The position numbers were made by a program, and so were the translations under genes. Shown piece after piece: positions 23,191 through 33,230 of a stretch of 64,000 nt of DNA (position 1 is the first letter of the stretch; every line of letters starts with the position of its first letter). Below the pieces are notes generated by a model. It saw only the letters and a program-made list of their open reading frames with translations, did not search any database and had not been told where the DNA came from. Location: contig OX595988.1 of the NCBI GenBank assembly GCA_951394045.1, positions 1,512,501-1,576,500 on the forward strand, written 5' to 3'. The DNA is from Nitzschia sp. DOCU1. Taxonomy: Eukaryota; Bacillariophyta; Bacillariophyceae; Bacillariales; Bacillariaceae.

Positions 23191-26100
23191 TCACTCGTCA
23201 GCAGCATCGCGTTCCTCGTACGGATGCAGATTCCGGATATTATATGTTTGTTGCACTGCTCCCTTTCTGATGCGAATAGAGCCATTGTCATTAATGTGCA
23301 CGATCTCATACGGACCGCTATAAGGATTTGTCCCATACTTGCGGGATTGTTCATTATGGACCATTACCTTCTGTCCTACGCGATACCGGTAAACTCTTCG
23401 CGTCTTGTTTTCTGCTTCGTTATTTTGGATAATACGAGATTGTTTTCGTTCCTTAATTAATTTCCAGTTAGCTTCGAACCGGGTATTTAAGATAGCGTCG
23501 CGGCCAAACACTAGCTGTGTTGGCGTCGCTTGCATCGTTGTGTGATACGTTGCGCGTACTGCGAACATAGTGGCTGCAAGGACTCCGTCCAGTGACTCCG
23601 TGTCTTCGGAGTTTTGCAACTCGAAAGTGCGAATCATGTTCCCTATGGTTTGGTGAACTCGCTCGATAATTGAATTAGCCTGCAGGTTTCGCGCTGTAAT
23701 TGGCTTGGTCATTACGCCGTAGTCTTCGCGCACCATTCTTCGGAATTCTCCCATGAATTCAGTTCCGCGGTCATAAATAATCTTTTGTGGCCACGGGTAT
23801 CTCGTAAACCACGCCATTTCGGCCGCACTGGCTATCGAAAAGGCTTCTTTATTTGCTATACGTACCATCTCGAACCATCCGGTTGCGGGATCTATCATAG
23901 TGAGACACCATAGTTGTAGTGTCTTTTTACTACCTAGTTGTTTTATCTTATATGGACCTATCAGGTCGACACATAGCGTATCCCAAGGGTCTATTTCTGC
24001 CGCCTTGGGTGGAAGATGCCCGTACTTGATTGTCTTTCGCTTTGTCAGCTGACAGGTCGGACAGGACTTGCAGATCCGCTCGACATCGCCGCGGATGTTC
24101 TTCCAATAGAAGTGTTGTCGAATCGTTTGTTCGGTGCGCGTTTCTCCTGGGTGACAGAGCATCTCGTGATACCACTTGACGCACCGCTTCTGGAGACTCG
24201 TTGGGAGAACAATCTTGTCCTCGCGTACTATTAGTTCTCGCTTCTTTCCGCCCCCACGATAGACTTTGACTGAATATCGCGGGTTTGTACGTACTTTAGA
24301 TAATAAGGCGCGGTCGGCATTCTGCATGCGCGCTATGTTCTTGTAAGTGAGGGGGAATGCGTCGCGCGGTAATTCGTCGCCCGCCAAAAACTCATTTAAG
24401 TGAGATTCGGGGAAAGCTCTATCGTCGAGATCGAGTCGACTAAGCGCGTCCGCAACGACGTTGTGTTCGCCCTTGATATAGACGAGTTCGGGGCCAAACT
24501 CCTCGATTAAGAGGCGCCAACGCATGACGCGCTCCGTGTTAAATTCTTTATACGTAAGATTTTTATGGTCTGTGAAGACTCTGATTCGCTGTCCCAAAAG
24601 GATATTGCGAAATTCTTTAAGTGTTTCGACGATAGCTAAAAGCTCTCGTTCCGTCGTAGTATAGCGCGTTTGCGCTGGGTTCAGCTTTCGACTATAGAAC
24701 GCAATCGGTTTTCCGCGTTGCCATAACACTGCACCTAGCTGAGTATGACTAGCATCGGTGTGTATTTCGAATGGTATGTTGAAATCGGGGTATGTTAGTA
24801 GTGTCTGCTTACTTATAATTCGTTTCATCGTGTCGAAGGCATTCTGCTCGACCGGACCCCATTGCCATTTGGCTTCTTTAGAAGTTAGCGCACTCAGAGG
24901 GGCTAAAACTTCAGAGCGACGAATCCACATGTCGCAGTAGTAGTTAACTACGCCTATGAACTTACGTAGCTCGCGTTTATTGGTAGGTGCTTTCATAGCG
25001 TGAATAGCCTCTACCTTCTTTGCGACTGGTTGGATTCCGTCTCGCGTTATCCAGTACCCAAGGTATTCTAGTTCGCCACGGGCGAAGAACGACTTTCGGG
25101 CGTTCACCTTAAGACCGGTGTCTTTTAGACGTTTGAAAATGACTTCTAGTTTCTCTAGGTGGTCATCAAAATCGCCTGTAGTTAGTTCTAGTAGATCGTC
25201 GATGTACACTCGTACGTACTCTAGATCCTCAAAGAGGGTGCCCATTTTCTCTTGGAAAATGTCGGGACTATTCGAGAGCCCCATCGGCAAGCGTTGCATT
25301 TCGTACTTACCCCAAGGGAGTACGATAGTACATAGCTTCTTACTGTCTGGGCTTAACTCTATGTGGTAGTAACCCATGTTGAGGTCGAGACTCGTCGCGT
25401 ACTGAAAGCCTTCTAGCTTCATCAGTAAGTCCTGAATCTTCGGGATTGGATACGGCTTGCGTTTAATCCGTTTGTTCAACTCTCTGAAGTCGTTGATGAA
25501 TCGAACTGTTCCATCCTTTTTGGGGATGATAAAGGTGGGCGCACCCCATTCGGAGCGGTTCACCTTTTTGAGTACTCCGACTTGACAGAGTCGTTCGACT
25601 TCATCGCGTAGGGTACGCTCGTACGCTTTCGGTACAGGGTACGCTCTAGCATTGTACGGCTTGGCACCTTCTACTAGTTCAATGTCATAGGGGGCCCCAC
25701 GCCATCGGCCGAGGGTACCATCGAATAGAGTCTGGTATTTTGCTAGTAGCTGTTCTAGCTTACTCTGCTCATCCTTACTGAGGTGAGCTTGCTCTCTAGC
25801 AATGCTACGTGCATCGGCTTTCTCGTACTTGGCGTCGAGAATTTCCTTGACGCGGTCCGACATCTCGTTGACGTGTCCGCGTTCATGTACATGGTACGAC
25901 GTCGCCGTCGTTGCATCTATTTCTTTCATTGGCATACGTGCATCGTCCCATTCTACTTCCATAGCCTTGAAGTCGATCACTAGACCTAGCTCTTGCATGA
26001 GGTCTCTGCCTATAATCATGTCGTAGTTACCTAGATCATCTGCTAGGTGAAAGTCCCACTCGATCAATCGATCGTCGTGTAGTTCCGGTAGACTGAGTTG

Positions 26101-26607
26101 CGTGGTCACGCGTTCAGTACACTTATAACTACCGCTCATAGTCGTGAATACAGTAGTCGCCTTTTGGGTCTTTATTTTTAGTTTGCTAGCACTGCTCTTC
26201 TTCCAGAGACAGCCACTACCGCCAGAGTCAAGAAGTGCTTTGACGGTTACTACTTGTTGCCGACGTCCGCCGCGTTGGTTAACACGTGCAAACGTGATCG
26301 GTACTAGATGACTGGATTTTTGTCGTTTGTTTGAGCCTACAGTTCGACTACCTCGAATCGTGTTCAATAAGTAAAGCTCGCGCTCGCGCTGTGCTTCCGC
26401 CAGACATGCGTCGAGAGAGCTGAAACTTCGAGATTTCGTTAGTTTAACAAAATTTCGACTTGCGTGTGATTTTTGCAAATTTTGTGTTGCGCTTGTAACG
26501 CTATTGCTATTGTAAAATGATTCCATCTGTTGGACGTCGTCCCTCTGGGTAAAGCTAGTGTAATCGTTCAATTTACCACTATTATTATTATTTTCACACG
26601 TAGTCAC
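23191..26607 (-). CDS. Gypsy A2 Pol, intact frame
   Basis: 1138 codons open from just after the gag TGA (26620-26622) to the stop at 23191. Order is protease (LLDSGGSG), RT (VYIDDLLEL), RNase H (FEIHTDASHTQLGA), integrase zinc finger and DDE core (CVDLIGPYK, YDRGTEFMGE, IIERVHQ), then a basic C-terminal domain without a chromodomain. The frame begins with a GTG, not an ATG; the first ATG is about 27 codons in, which fits readthrough from Gag. It differs from copy 3 at scattered residues. The product would be a polyprotein for reverse transcription and integration. Confidence 0.9.
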   Translation of the reverse strand: MTTCENNNNSGKLNDYTSFTQRDDVQQMESFYNSNSVTSATQNLQKSHASRNFVKLTKSRSFSSLDACLAEAQRERELYLLNTIRGSRTVGSNKRQKSSHLVPITFARVNQRGGRRQQVVTVKALLDSGGSGCLWKKSSASKLKIKTQKATTVFTTMSGSYKCTERVTTQLSLPELHDDRLIEWDFHLADDLGNYDMIIGRDLMQELGLVIDFKAMEVEWDDARMPMKEIDATTATSYHVHERGHVNEMSDRVKEILDAKYEKADARSIAREQAHLSKDEQSKLEQLLAKYQTLFDGTLGRWRGAPYDIELVEGAKPYNARAYPVPKAYERTLRDEVERLCQVGVLKKVNRSEWGAPTFIIPKKDGTVRFINDFRELNKRIKRKPYPIPKIQDLLMKLEGFQYATSLDLNMGYYHIELSPDSKKLCTIVLPWGKYEMQRLPMGLSNSPDIFQEKMGTLFEDLEYVRVYIDDLLELTTGDFDDHLEKLEVIFKRLKDTGLKVNARKSFFARGELEYLGYWITRDGIQPVAKKVEAIHAMKAPTNKRELRKFIGVVNYYCDMWIRRSEVLAPLSALTSKEAKWQWGPVEQNAFDTMKRIISKQTLLTYPDFNIPFEIHTDASHTQLGAVLWQRGKPIAFYSRKLNPAQTRYTTTERELLAIVETLKEFRNILLGQRIRVFTDHKNLTYKEFNTERVMRWRLLIEEFGPELVYIKGEHNVVADALSRLDLDDRAFPESHLNEFLAGDELPRDAFPLTYKNIARMQNADRALLSKVRTNPRYSVKVYRGGGKKRELIVREDKIVLPTSLQKRCVKWYHEMLCHPGETRTEQTIRQHFYWKNIRGDVERICKSCPTCQLTKRKTIKYGHLPPKAAEIDPWDTLCVDLIGPYKIKQLGSKKTLQLWCLTMIDPATGWFEMVRIANKEAFSIASAAEMAWFTRYPWPQKIIYDRGTEFMGEFRRMVREDYGVMTKPITARNLQANSIIERVHQTIGNMIRTFELQNSEDTESLDGVLAATMFAVRATYHTTMQATPTQLVFGRDAILNTRFEANWKLIKERKQSRIIQNNEAENKTRRVYRYRVGQKVMVHNEQSRKYGTNPYSGPYEIVHINDNGSIRIRKGAVQQTYNIRNLHPYEERDAADE

Positions 26608-26619
26608 CGGCTCACATCG

Positions 26620-26870
26620 TCAATCCATTTCGACATCGCTGTCGCTACTGACGCTAAGCTTATCGAAATCCGGGAGATCATTGAGATCATCCATGTCATA
26701 GTTGAAGTTGTCCATCGACGGAGGATCTTCGGCCTTGCGCTTCTTGGCAGATTGCTTGACCGCGTTGTCCACCATAGACTTAATGTAGGCATGAAGCTCG
26801 CCTGTTTTCTTCTTCTTCTCGCCGTCGCCATCGTTGTCGCTGCGGCGCCAAGTTTTGTTTTCAAAGCGGG
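26620..26870 (-). pseudogene. Gypsy A2 gag, C-terminal remnant
   Basis: It encodes the gag C-terminus (FENKTWRRSDNDGDG, then MDNFNYDMDDL and SDSDVEMD) up to TGA at 26620-26622. It is cut at 26870 by the copy 3 LTR, upstream of the zinc knuckle coding part. Confidence 0.85.
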
Positions 26871-27286
26871 TGCACTACGCTGAAAGTACGATGAAAAAGT
26901 TGTAGTGGAAATAATTGTGAGATCTAAGTTATCGCTGATTCTATCGCTCCTAGACCACCAGGGTCTTTCCTCAACGCATCCTACATGCGTTGGATACAAC
27001 TCCCACCGATCTAGCTTCTCGAATCTCTTCAAGGTCCATAGCTAGATACCGTTGGAAGTTCTAGTCCAGTAGTAGACGTCGACGGCTCGCCGCGCTCGCC
27101 GTTGTCGTCGTCATTGCTCGTCAGCCGCGCCGGCCTTGCCCGTCCGTCCGTGCGTCCACGGGCGTTCGACCAAGTCGACGTCAGCAGGTATATATCTAAG
27201 GTATGTTGGTACTACACGTAGGCCATTGTGTGTACTCTTTACTCTAACTACTTGTTAGATCTAGAGGGGTATTCTAGTGTACTGCA
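26871..27286 (-). repeat. Gypsy A3 3' LTR
   Basis: 416 bp, of the short type without the AACATTCT block, like copy 2. Confidence 0.9.
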
Positions 27287-27316
27287 TGCGCCCCCATGAC
27301 AAGGGCTTCTAAGAGC

Positions 27317-30300
27317 TCACTCGTCAGCAGCATCGCGTTCCTCGTACGGATGCAGATTCCGGATATTGTATGTTTGTTGCACCGCTCCTTTTCTGATGCG
27401 AATAGAGCCATTGTCATTAATGTGCACGATCTCATACGGACCGCTATAAGGATTCGTCCCATACTTACGGGATTGTTCATTACGGACCATTACCTTCTGT
27501 CCTACGCGATACCGGTAAACTCTTCGCGTCTTGTTTTCAGCTGTGTTATTTTGGATAATACGAGATTCCTTTCGTTCCTTAATTAATTTCCAGTTAGCTT
27601 CGAACCGGGTATTTAAGATAGCGTCGTGGCCAAACACTAGCTGTGTTGGCGTTGCTTGCATCGTTGTGTGATACGTTGCGCGTACTGCGAACATAGTGGC
27701 TGCAAGGACTCCGTCCAGTGACTCCGTGTCTTCGGAGTTTTGCAACTCGAAAGTGCGAATCATGTTCCCTATGGTTTGGTGAACTCGCTCGATAATTGAA
27801 TTAGCCTGCGGGTTTCGCGCTGTAATTGGCTTGGTCATTACGCCGTAGTCTTCGCGCACCATTCTTCGGAATTCTCCCATGAATTCAGTTCCGCGGTCAT
27901 AAATAATCTTTTGTGGCCACGGATATCTCGTAAACCACGCCATTTCGGCCGCACTGGCTATCGAAAAGGCTTCTTTATTTGCTATACGTACCATCTCGAA
28001 CCATCCGGTTGCGGGATCTATCATCGTGAGACACCATAGTTGTAGTGTCTTCTTACTACCTAGTTGTTTTATCTTATATGGACCTATCAGGTCGACACAT
28101 AGCGTATCCCAAGGGTCTATTTCTGCCGCCTTGGGTGGAAGATGCCCGTACTTGATTGTCTTTCGCTTTGTCAGCTGACAGGTCGGACAGGACTTGCAGA
28201 TCCGCTCGACATCGCCGCGGATGTTCTTCCAGTAGAAGTGTTGTCGAATCGTTTGTTCGGTACGCGTTTCTCCTGGGTGACAGAGCATCTCGTGATACCA
28301 CTTGACGCACCGCTTCTGGAGACTCGTTGGGAGAACAATCTTGTCCTCGCGTACTATTAGTTCTCGCTTCTTTCCGCCCCCACGATAGACTTTGACTGAA
28401 TATCGCGGGTTCGTACGTACTTTAGATAATAAGGCGCGGTCGGCATTCTGCATGCGCGCTATGTTCTTGTAAGTGAGGGGGAATGCATCGCGCGGTAATT
28501 CGTCGCCCGCCAAAAACTCATTTAAGTGAGATTCGGGGAAAGCTCTATCGTCGAGATCGAGTCGACTAAGCGCGTCCGCAACGACGTTGTGTTCGCCCTT
28601 GATATAGACGAGTTCGGGGCCAAACTCCTCGATTAAGAGGCGCCAACGCATGACGCGCTCCGTGTTAAATTCTTTATACGTAAGATTTTTATGGTCTGTG
28701 AAGACTCTGATTCGCTGTCCCAAAAGGATATTGCGAAATTCTTTAAGTGTTTCGACGATAGCTAAAAGCTCTCGTTCCGTCGTAGTATAGCGCGTTTGCG
28801 CTGGGTTCAGCTTTCGACTATAGAACGCAATCGGTTTTCCGCGTTGCGATAACACTGCACCTAGCTGAGTATGACTAGCATCGGTGTGTATTTCGAATGG
28901 TATGTTGAAATCGGGGTATGTTAGTAGTGTCTGTTTACTTATAATTCGTTTCATCGTGTCGAAGGCATTCTGCTCGACCGGACCCCATTGCCATTTGGCT
29001 TCTTTAGAAGTTAGTGCACTCAGAGGGGCTAAAACTTCAGAGCGACGAATCCACATGTCGCGGTAGTAGTTAACTACGCCTATGAACTTACGTAGCTCGC
29101 GTTTATTGGTAGGTGCTTTCATAGCGTGAATAGCCTCTACTTTCTTTGCGACTGGTTGGATTCCGTCTCGCGTTATCCAGTGCCCAAGGTATTCTAGTTC
29201 GCCGCGGGCGAAGAACGACTTTCGGGCGTTCACCTTAAGACCGGTGTCTTTTAGACGTTTGAAAATGACTTCTAGTTTCTCTAGGTGGTCATCAAAATCG
29301 CCTTTAGTTAGTTCTAGTAGATCGTCGATGTACACTCGTACGTACTCTAGATCTTCAAAGAGGGTGCCCATTTTCTCTTGGAAAATGTCGGGACTATTCG
29401 AGAGTCCCATCGGCAAGCGTTGCATCTCGTACTTACCCCAAGGTAGTACGATAGTACATAGCTTCTTACTATCTGGACTTAGCTCTATGTGATAGTAGCC
29501 CATGTTGAGGTCGAGACTCGTCGCGTACTGAAAGCCTTCTAGCTTCATCAGTAAGTCCTGAATCTTCGGGATTGGATACGGCTTGCGTTTAATCCGTTTG
29601 TTCAACTCTCTGAAGTCGTTGATGAATCGAACTGTTCCATCCTTTTTGGGGATGATAAAGGTGGGCGCACCCCATTCGGAGCGGTTCACCTTTTTGAGTA
29701 CTCCGACTGGACAGAGTCGTTCGACTTCATCGCGCAGGGTACGCTCGTACGCTTTCGGTACAGGGTACGCTCTAGCATGGTATGGCTTGGCACCTTCTAC
29801 TAGTTCAATGTCATAGGGGGCCCCACGCCATCGGCCGAGGGTACCGTCGAATAGAGTCTGGTATTTTGCTAGTAGCTGTTCTAGCTTACTCTGCTCGTCC
29901 TTACTAAGGTGAGCTTGCTCTCTCGCAATGCTACGTGCATCGGCTTTCTCGTACTTGGCGTCGAGAATTTCCTTGACGCGGTCCGACATCTCGTCGACGT
30001 GTCCGCGTTCATGTACATGATACGACGTCGCCGTCGTCGCATCTATTTCTTTCATTGGCATACGTGCATCGTCCCATTCTACTTCCATAGCCTTGAAGTC
30101 GATCACTAGACCTAGCTCTTGCATGAGGTCTCTGCCTATAATCATGTCGTAGTTACCTAGATCATCTGCTAGGTGAAAGTCCCACTCGATCAATCGATCG
30201 TCGTGTAGTTCCGGGAAACTGAGTTGCGTGGTCACGCGTTCAGTACACTTATAACTACCGCTCATAGTTGTGAATACAGTAGTCGCTTTTTGGGTCTTTA

Positions 30301-30733
30301 TTTTTAGTTTGCTAGCACTGCTCTTCTTCCAGAGACAGCCACTACCGCCAGAGTCAAGAAGTGCTTTGACGGTTACTACTTGTTGCCGACGTCCGCCGCG
30401 TTGGTTAACACGTGCAAACGTGATCGGTACTAGATGACTGGATTTTTGTCGTTTGTTTGAGCCTACAGTTCGACTACCTCGAATCGTGTTCAATAAGTAA
30501 AGCTCGCGCTCGCGCTGTGCTTCCGCCAGACATGCGTCGAGAGAGCTGAAACTTCGAGATTTTGTTAGTTTAACGAAATTTCGACTTGCGTGTGATTTTT
30601 GCGAATTTTGTGTTGCGCTTGTAACGCTATCGCTATTGTAAAATGATTCCATCTGTTGGACATCGTCCCTTTGGGTAAAACTAGTGTAATCGTTCAATTT
30701 ACCACTATTATTATTATTTTCACACGTAGTCAC
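27317..30733 (-). CDS. Gypsy A3 Pol, intact frame
   Basis: 1138 codons, same layout as copy 2: DSGGSG protease, YIDD reverse transcriptase, RNase H, and HHCC plus DDE integrase, all with motif residues present. Small differences from copy 2 include VLSQRGKPIA in place of VLWQRGKPIA and VFGHDAIL in place of VFGRDAIL. It starts without a local ATG, directly downstream of the gag TGA (30746-30748). Confidence 0.9.
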   Translation of the reverse strand: MTTCENNNNSGKLNDYTSFTQRDDVQQMESFYNSDSVTSATQNSQKSHASRNFVKLTKSRSFSSLDACLAEAQRERELYLLNTIRGSRTVGSNKRQKSSHLVPITFARVNQRGGRRQQVVTVKALLDSGGSGCLWKKSSASKLKIKTQKATTVFTTMSGSYKCTERVTTQLSFPELHDDRLIEWDFHLADDLGNYDMIIGRDLMQELGLVIDFKAMEVEWDDARMPMKEIDATTATSYHVHERGHVDEMSDRVKEILDAKYEKADARSIAREQAHLSKDEQSKLEQLLAKYQTLFDGTLGRWRGAPYDIELVEGAKPYHARAYPVPKAYERTLRDEVERLCPVGVLKKVNRSEWGAPTFIIPKKDGTVRFINDFRELNKRIKRKPYPIPKIQDLLMKLEGFQYATSLDLNMGYYHIELSPDSKKLCTIVLPWGKYEMQRLPMGLSNSPDIFQEKMGTLFEDLEYVRVYIDDLLELTKGDFDDHLEKLEVIFKRLKDTGLKVNARKSFFARGELEYLGHWITRDGIQPVAKKVEAIHAMKAPTNKRELRKFIGVVNYYRDMWIRRSEVLAPLSALTSKEAKWQWGPVEQNAFDTMKRIISKQTLLTYPDFNIPFEIHTDASHTQLGAVLSQRGKPIAFYSRKLNPAQTRYTTTERELLAIVETLKEFRNILLGQRIRVFTDHKNLTYKEFNTERVMRWRLLIEEFGPELVYIKGEHNVVADALSRLDLDDRAFPESHLNEFLAGDELPRDAFPLTYKNIARMQNADRALLSKVRTNPRYSVKVYRGGGKKRELIVREDKIVLPTSLQKRCVKWYHEMLCHPGETRTEQTIRQHFYWKNIRGDVERICKSCPTCQLTKRKTIKYGHLPPKAAEIDPWDTLCVDLIGPYKIKQLGSKKTLQLWCLTMIDPATGWFEMVRIANKEAFSIASAAEMAWFTRYPWPQKIIYDRGTEFMGEFRRMVREDYGVMTKPITARNPQANSIIERVHQTIGNMIRTFELQNSEDTESLDGVLAATMFAVRATYHTTMQATPTQLVFGHDAILNTRFEANWKLIKERKESRIIQNNTAENKTRRVYRYRVGQKVMVRNEQSRKYGTNPYSGPYEIVHINDNGSIRIRKGAVQQTYNIRNLHPYEERDAADE

Positions 30734-30745
30734 CGGCTCACATCG

Positions 30746-31151
30746 TCAATCCATTTCGACATCGCTGTCGCTACTTGACGCTAAGCTTATCGAAATCCGG
30801 GAGATCATTGAGATCATCCATGTCATAGTTGAAATTGTCCATCGACGGAGGATCTTCGGCCTTGCGCTTCTTGGCAGATTGCTTGACCGCGTTGTCCACC
30901 ATAGACTTAATGTAGGCATGAAGCTCGCCTGTTTTCTTCTTCTTCTCGCCGTCGCCATCGTTGTCGCTGCGGCGCCAAGTTTTGTTTTCAAAGCGGGTCT
31001 TTTTGAAACGACCTCCGACGTTGGAGTGGGCAGATGCCATCTTCTTCGCCTGGTCCTTTAAAATAAGACAATCATGGGAAGCGTGCGTGTTGTTAGCTCC
31101 ATGATACAAGCATTCATACTTTGCGGCCTTACCGTCGGTTCCCGCTCTTGG
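30746..31151 (-). pseudogene. Gypsy A3 gag, partial, 1-nt insertion
   Basis: It encodes the zinc knuckle CLYHGANNTHASHDC and the region after it. An extra T near 30775 shifts the frame and gives a TAG at 30771-30773, removing the last residues (SDSDVEMD). The N-terminal two thirds lie in the N gap. The shift would also uncouple gag from pol in this copy, unless it is a sequence error. Confidence 0.82.
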
Positions 31152-31351
31152 NNNNNNNNNNNNNNNNNNNNNNNNNNNNNNNNNNNNNNNNNNNNNNNNN
31201 NNNNNNNNNNNNNNNNNNNNNNNNNNNNNNNNNNNNNNNNNNNNNNNNNNNNNNNNNNNNNNNNNNNNNNNNNNNNNNNNNNNNNNNNNNNNNNNNNNNN
31301 NNNNNNNNNNNNNNNNNNNNNNNNNNNNNNNNNNNNNNNNNNNNNNNNNNN
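31152..31351. other. Assembly gap, 200 N
   Basis: Exactly 200 N, a placeholder length. By comparison with copy 1, the missing gag and leader sequence plus the 5' LTRs of copies 3 and 2 need at least about 2.6 kb, plus LRR exon sequence. Confidence 0.95.
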
Positions 31352-31502
31352 GCAGCGCATCGTCCACGTCGTTCTCGCCCTCTTCAACAAACTCGATGCC
31401 CGTGTCATTCGTTCCTTCTTCTGACCGCACCGGATTCACAAGGAGCAGTAGTTGCAACAACAGGAGAAAGGCACAATACCTGAGGCGTTGCCAAGTCAAC
31501 AT

Positions 31503-32291
31503 TTGAACAGTAGAACGAGGCTTTCGATGTCAACGTCGAAATACTGTCATATCGCTAGATGCATGTGATTAGAGGTGGTATCGAGAACCCTGTCATCCAT
31601 TTTGTGTCAGCCAGTAATCATAAAGATGCGGCGGAAGCCAGAGAATTGCGACCTACTGGCGTCATTGTCAGCGCAGACGATTCGAGGGAGTCAGTCTCCG
31701 ACTCTGTTCTTTGGGGGGGGGCGTCCCACACTTTCTTTCTTTCCCCGACTTGATGACGGGAATGAAATGCTGACTTCCACAAACGACGTCGGCCTTCGAA
31801 GCGCTCATTAATACATTATTGGTAAAATGAGACCGGGATCGTATTTTCTGGTAGCCCGGCCACACAGTCTACGTCATCATACCCCATCCAAAATTGGAGT
31901 ATTGGACCCATAGGATAGGGCGAGCGGGAGTATGAAAATGCAACGAGGGTCTCATCTGCAGTCGTATAAATATCGATGGAAATGAGACCCTACCACGAGA
32001 AAATAGCGCTACAGTCCAAAAAATGAGACCCAGTAGCTAAAAGAAGAGTTGTGACTCTGCGGTAGCTCGGCATCCTTCGTTCTCAACCCCGAACCTTAGC
32101 GAAAGTAAAATACTACTATATTTAGCAACCCCAGAGAGATTGAAAGTAGCGACCTTGCATGTTCATGTTTTCCTTCTGATAATAAGGTCACCGAGTCACC
32201 GTCATATCCGTAAAGCAAGTACTAGCACGCACCATGCAGTGCTAGTATTGCTTGCCTTTGATATACCTACTGAAAGCTAGTAGTTGTAGTA
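31503..32291. other. Intergenic with ATGAGACC octamers
   Basis: No gene recognised. The octamer ATGAGACC occurs at 31827-31834, 31982-31989 and 32023-32030, and inverted at 31948-31955. A fifth, inverted, is at 33440-33447. The region is the upstream flank of the LRR gene. Confidence 0.5.
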
Positions 32292-33230
32292 CTATTGAAT
32301 ATTCCATACTATAGTAGTTTTAGTTCTTCCAAGTAGTCCTTTTAGTAGTACCGTCGGCGATGAAAAGCCTGGGCTAACCCTATTATTCTTGACACCAGGA
32401 GCACATGTCGTTGATAATATAGTTGCCAGAGTTTGCCGTTTGTGCAATTTTGTAAAGTGGCATTTGTTTGTGTTGTTGCTGGGAGATTTATGAGACGCTG
32501 CCAGTTTCTTTTTTGGTTTTGGCTGCGATGACATGGGCGCTCCTTCTTCTTCTTCTTCCAAAGCACTATCCGTCCATCCTTGTTGCATGCGCGATTTTTG
32601 ATAGGATTGTGTCTGGAACGGGCTTGGTTTTTGACAGTACACACATGCACATGTCCAATGAACTTTAAAGATTCCCTCTAGAACCAATCGTTCTTGCCGA
32701 GCATTTCCCATTTCTGCAGCTCCTCGAATGACAGCTCCCCTTAGTTTCCCCTCTGTCATGTAGGCGATGGGTTTTTGGAATTTGGGTATTTTGGACGTTG
32801 GCAGTTCGACTTGCAAGGTTTTCCAGTTGTCTCCTAATTTGCAATGTTCTTCGAGTCGTTCCATGGCTTGTTCGGCATCGAGTGCTTGCAACTTTTTCTT
32901 GGCTCGTATGATACTTCGAACGACATCTCCTCGACGATGATCAATCCATGCGGTCGAATCTGGACTTTGAGTAGTCAACTCGACTTGAATCAAATGCTTT
33001 TGGTGGGACAAACATCCCTCCAAATCTGGTACCACAAAGTCACCATCATCGTTGCCTGCTCCAAAGGCATCATCATTATCATCCCCATATGGTTGGTTGT
33101 CGCAGCCACCGTTGCCCCAGGTGGAGTTGATAGAGAATGTTGTTGTTGTTTGTTGTTGTTGTTGTGGTGGTGGTGGTGGTGTTTGCGTAAAACTTTGTTG
33201 CGTCGCGATATGGTTGGTTGTCGCAGCCAC
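32292..33230 (-). CDS. Hypothetical low-complexity protein
   Basis: Open frame of about 312 codons. It has an N-terminal Q/P/T-rich segment, an acidic D/N/G-rich stretch, a middle part that looks like real protein (RGDVVRSIIRAKKKLQALDAE, spanning about residues 100-120; GKLRGAVIRGAAEMGNARQER), a CACVYC cysteine pair and a glutamate-rich basic tail. I recognise no family. The frame starts at GTG inside a 121-bp tandem duplication, and I found no convincing ATG upstream, so the true start, or an upstream exon, is unresolved. The last 80 residues look less protein-like and may be past a splice site. Confidence 0.45.
   Translation of the reverse strand: MAATTNHIATQQSFTQTPPPPPQQQQQTTTTFSINSTWGNGGCDNQPYGDDNDDAFGAGNDDGDFVVPDLEGCLSHQKHLIQVELTTQSPDSTAWIDHRRGDVVRSIIRAKKKLQALDAEQAMERLEEHCKLGDNWKTLQVELPTSKIPKFQKPIAYMTEGKLRGAVIRGAAEMGNARQERLVLEGIFKVHWTCACVYCQKPSPFQTQSYQKSRMQQGWTDSALEEEEEGAPMSSQPKPKKKLAASHKSPSNNTNKCHFTKLHKRQTLATILSTTCAPGVKNNRVSPGFSSPTVLLKGLLGRTKTTIVWNIQ

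Larger units (their letters stand above)
22744..31151 (-). mobile_element. Gypsy A copy 2, itself split by copy 3 (5' end in gap)
   Basis: The 3' LTR is 22744-23160 (417 bp), pol is intact (23191-26607), and the C-terminal 251 bp of gag (26620-26870) end abruptly at the LTR of copy 3. The remaining gag, leader and 5' LTR must lie in or beyond the N gap. The 4 bases at its edge in the LRR gene are AAAG (22740-22743); the partner duplication is not visible. The right limit given here is the edge of sequence before the gap. Confidence 0.82.
26871..31151 (-). mobile_element. Gypsy A copy 3, inserted in copy 2 gag (5' end in gap)
   Basis: 3' LTR 26871-27286 (416 bp), intact pol 27317-30733 and the C-terminal third of gag (30746-31151), which runs into the N gap. 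The target bases at its left edge are CGGG (26867-26870). As the inner element of a nest, it is younger than copy 2. Confidence 0.86.
22022..31502 (-). pseudogene. Leucine-rich-repeat protein gene split by nested gypsy A copies
   Basis: The 5' piece (31352-31502) starts at ATG and encodes a signal peptide (LRYCAFLLLLQLLLLVNPVRS) and an acidic stretch, then runs into the N gap. The 3' pieces are 22731-22743 (next to the gypsy A2 LTR), 22282-22647 and 22022-22188. They are joined by putative GT-AG introns 22648-22730 (GTAAGT donor) and 22189-22281, across which LRR periodicity is kept (NWRVLNVEDNFLSGTIP; LHLSESGFTGTL; NNTLTGTIPSAF; LLNHNEIVGVV). The C-terminal cap is cysteine-rich (LTADCTAK, ICMCCKCF), as in other secreted diatom LRR proteins. 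It was probably an extracellular or membrane-tethered binding protein. The retroelements and the gap replace its middle. Confidence 0.75.

Noticed and set aside
26604..27032. 142-codon frame across the gypsy A2/A3 border
   Set aside because: It starts inside an LTR and reads gag in the wrong phase; similar LTR-based frames occur in every copy.
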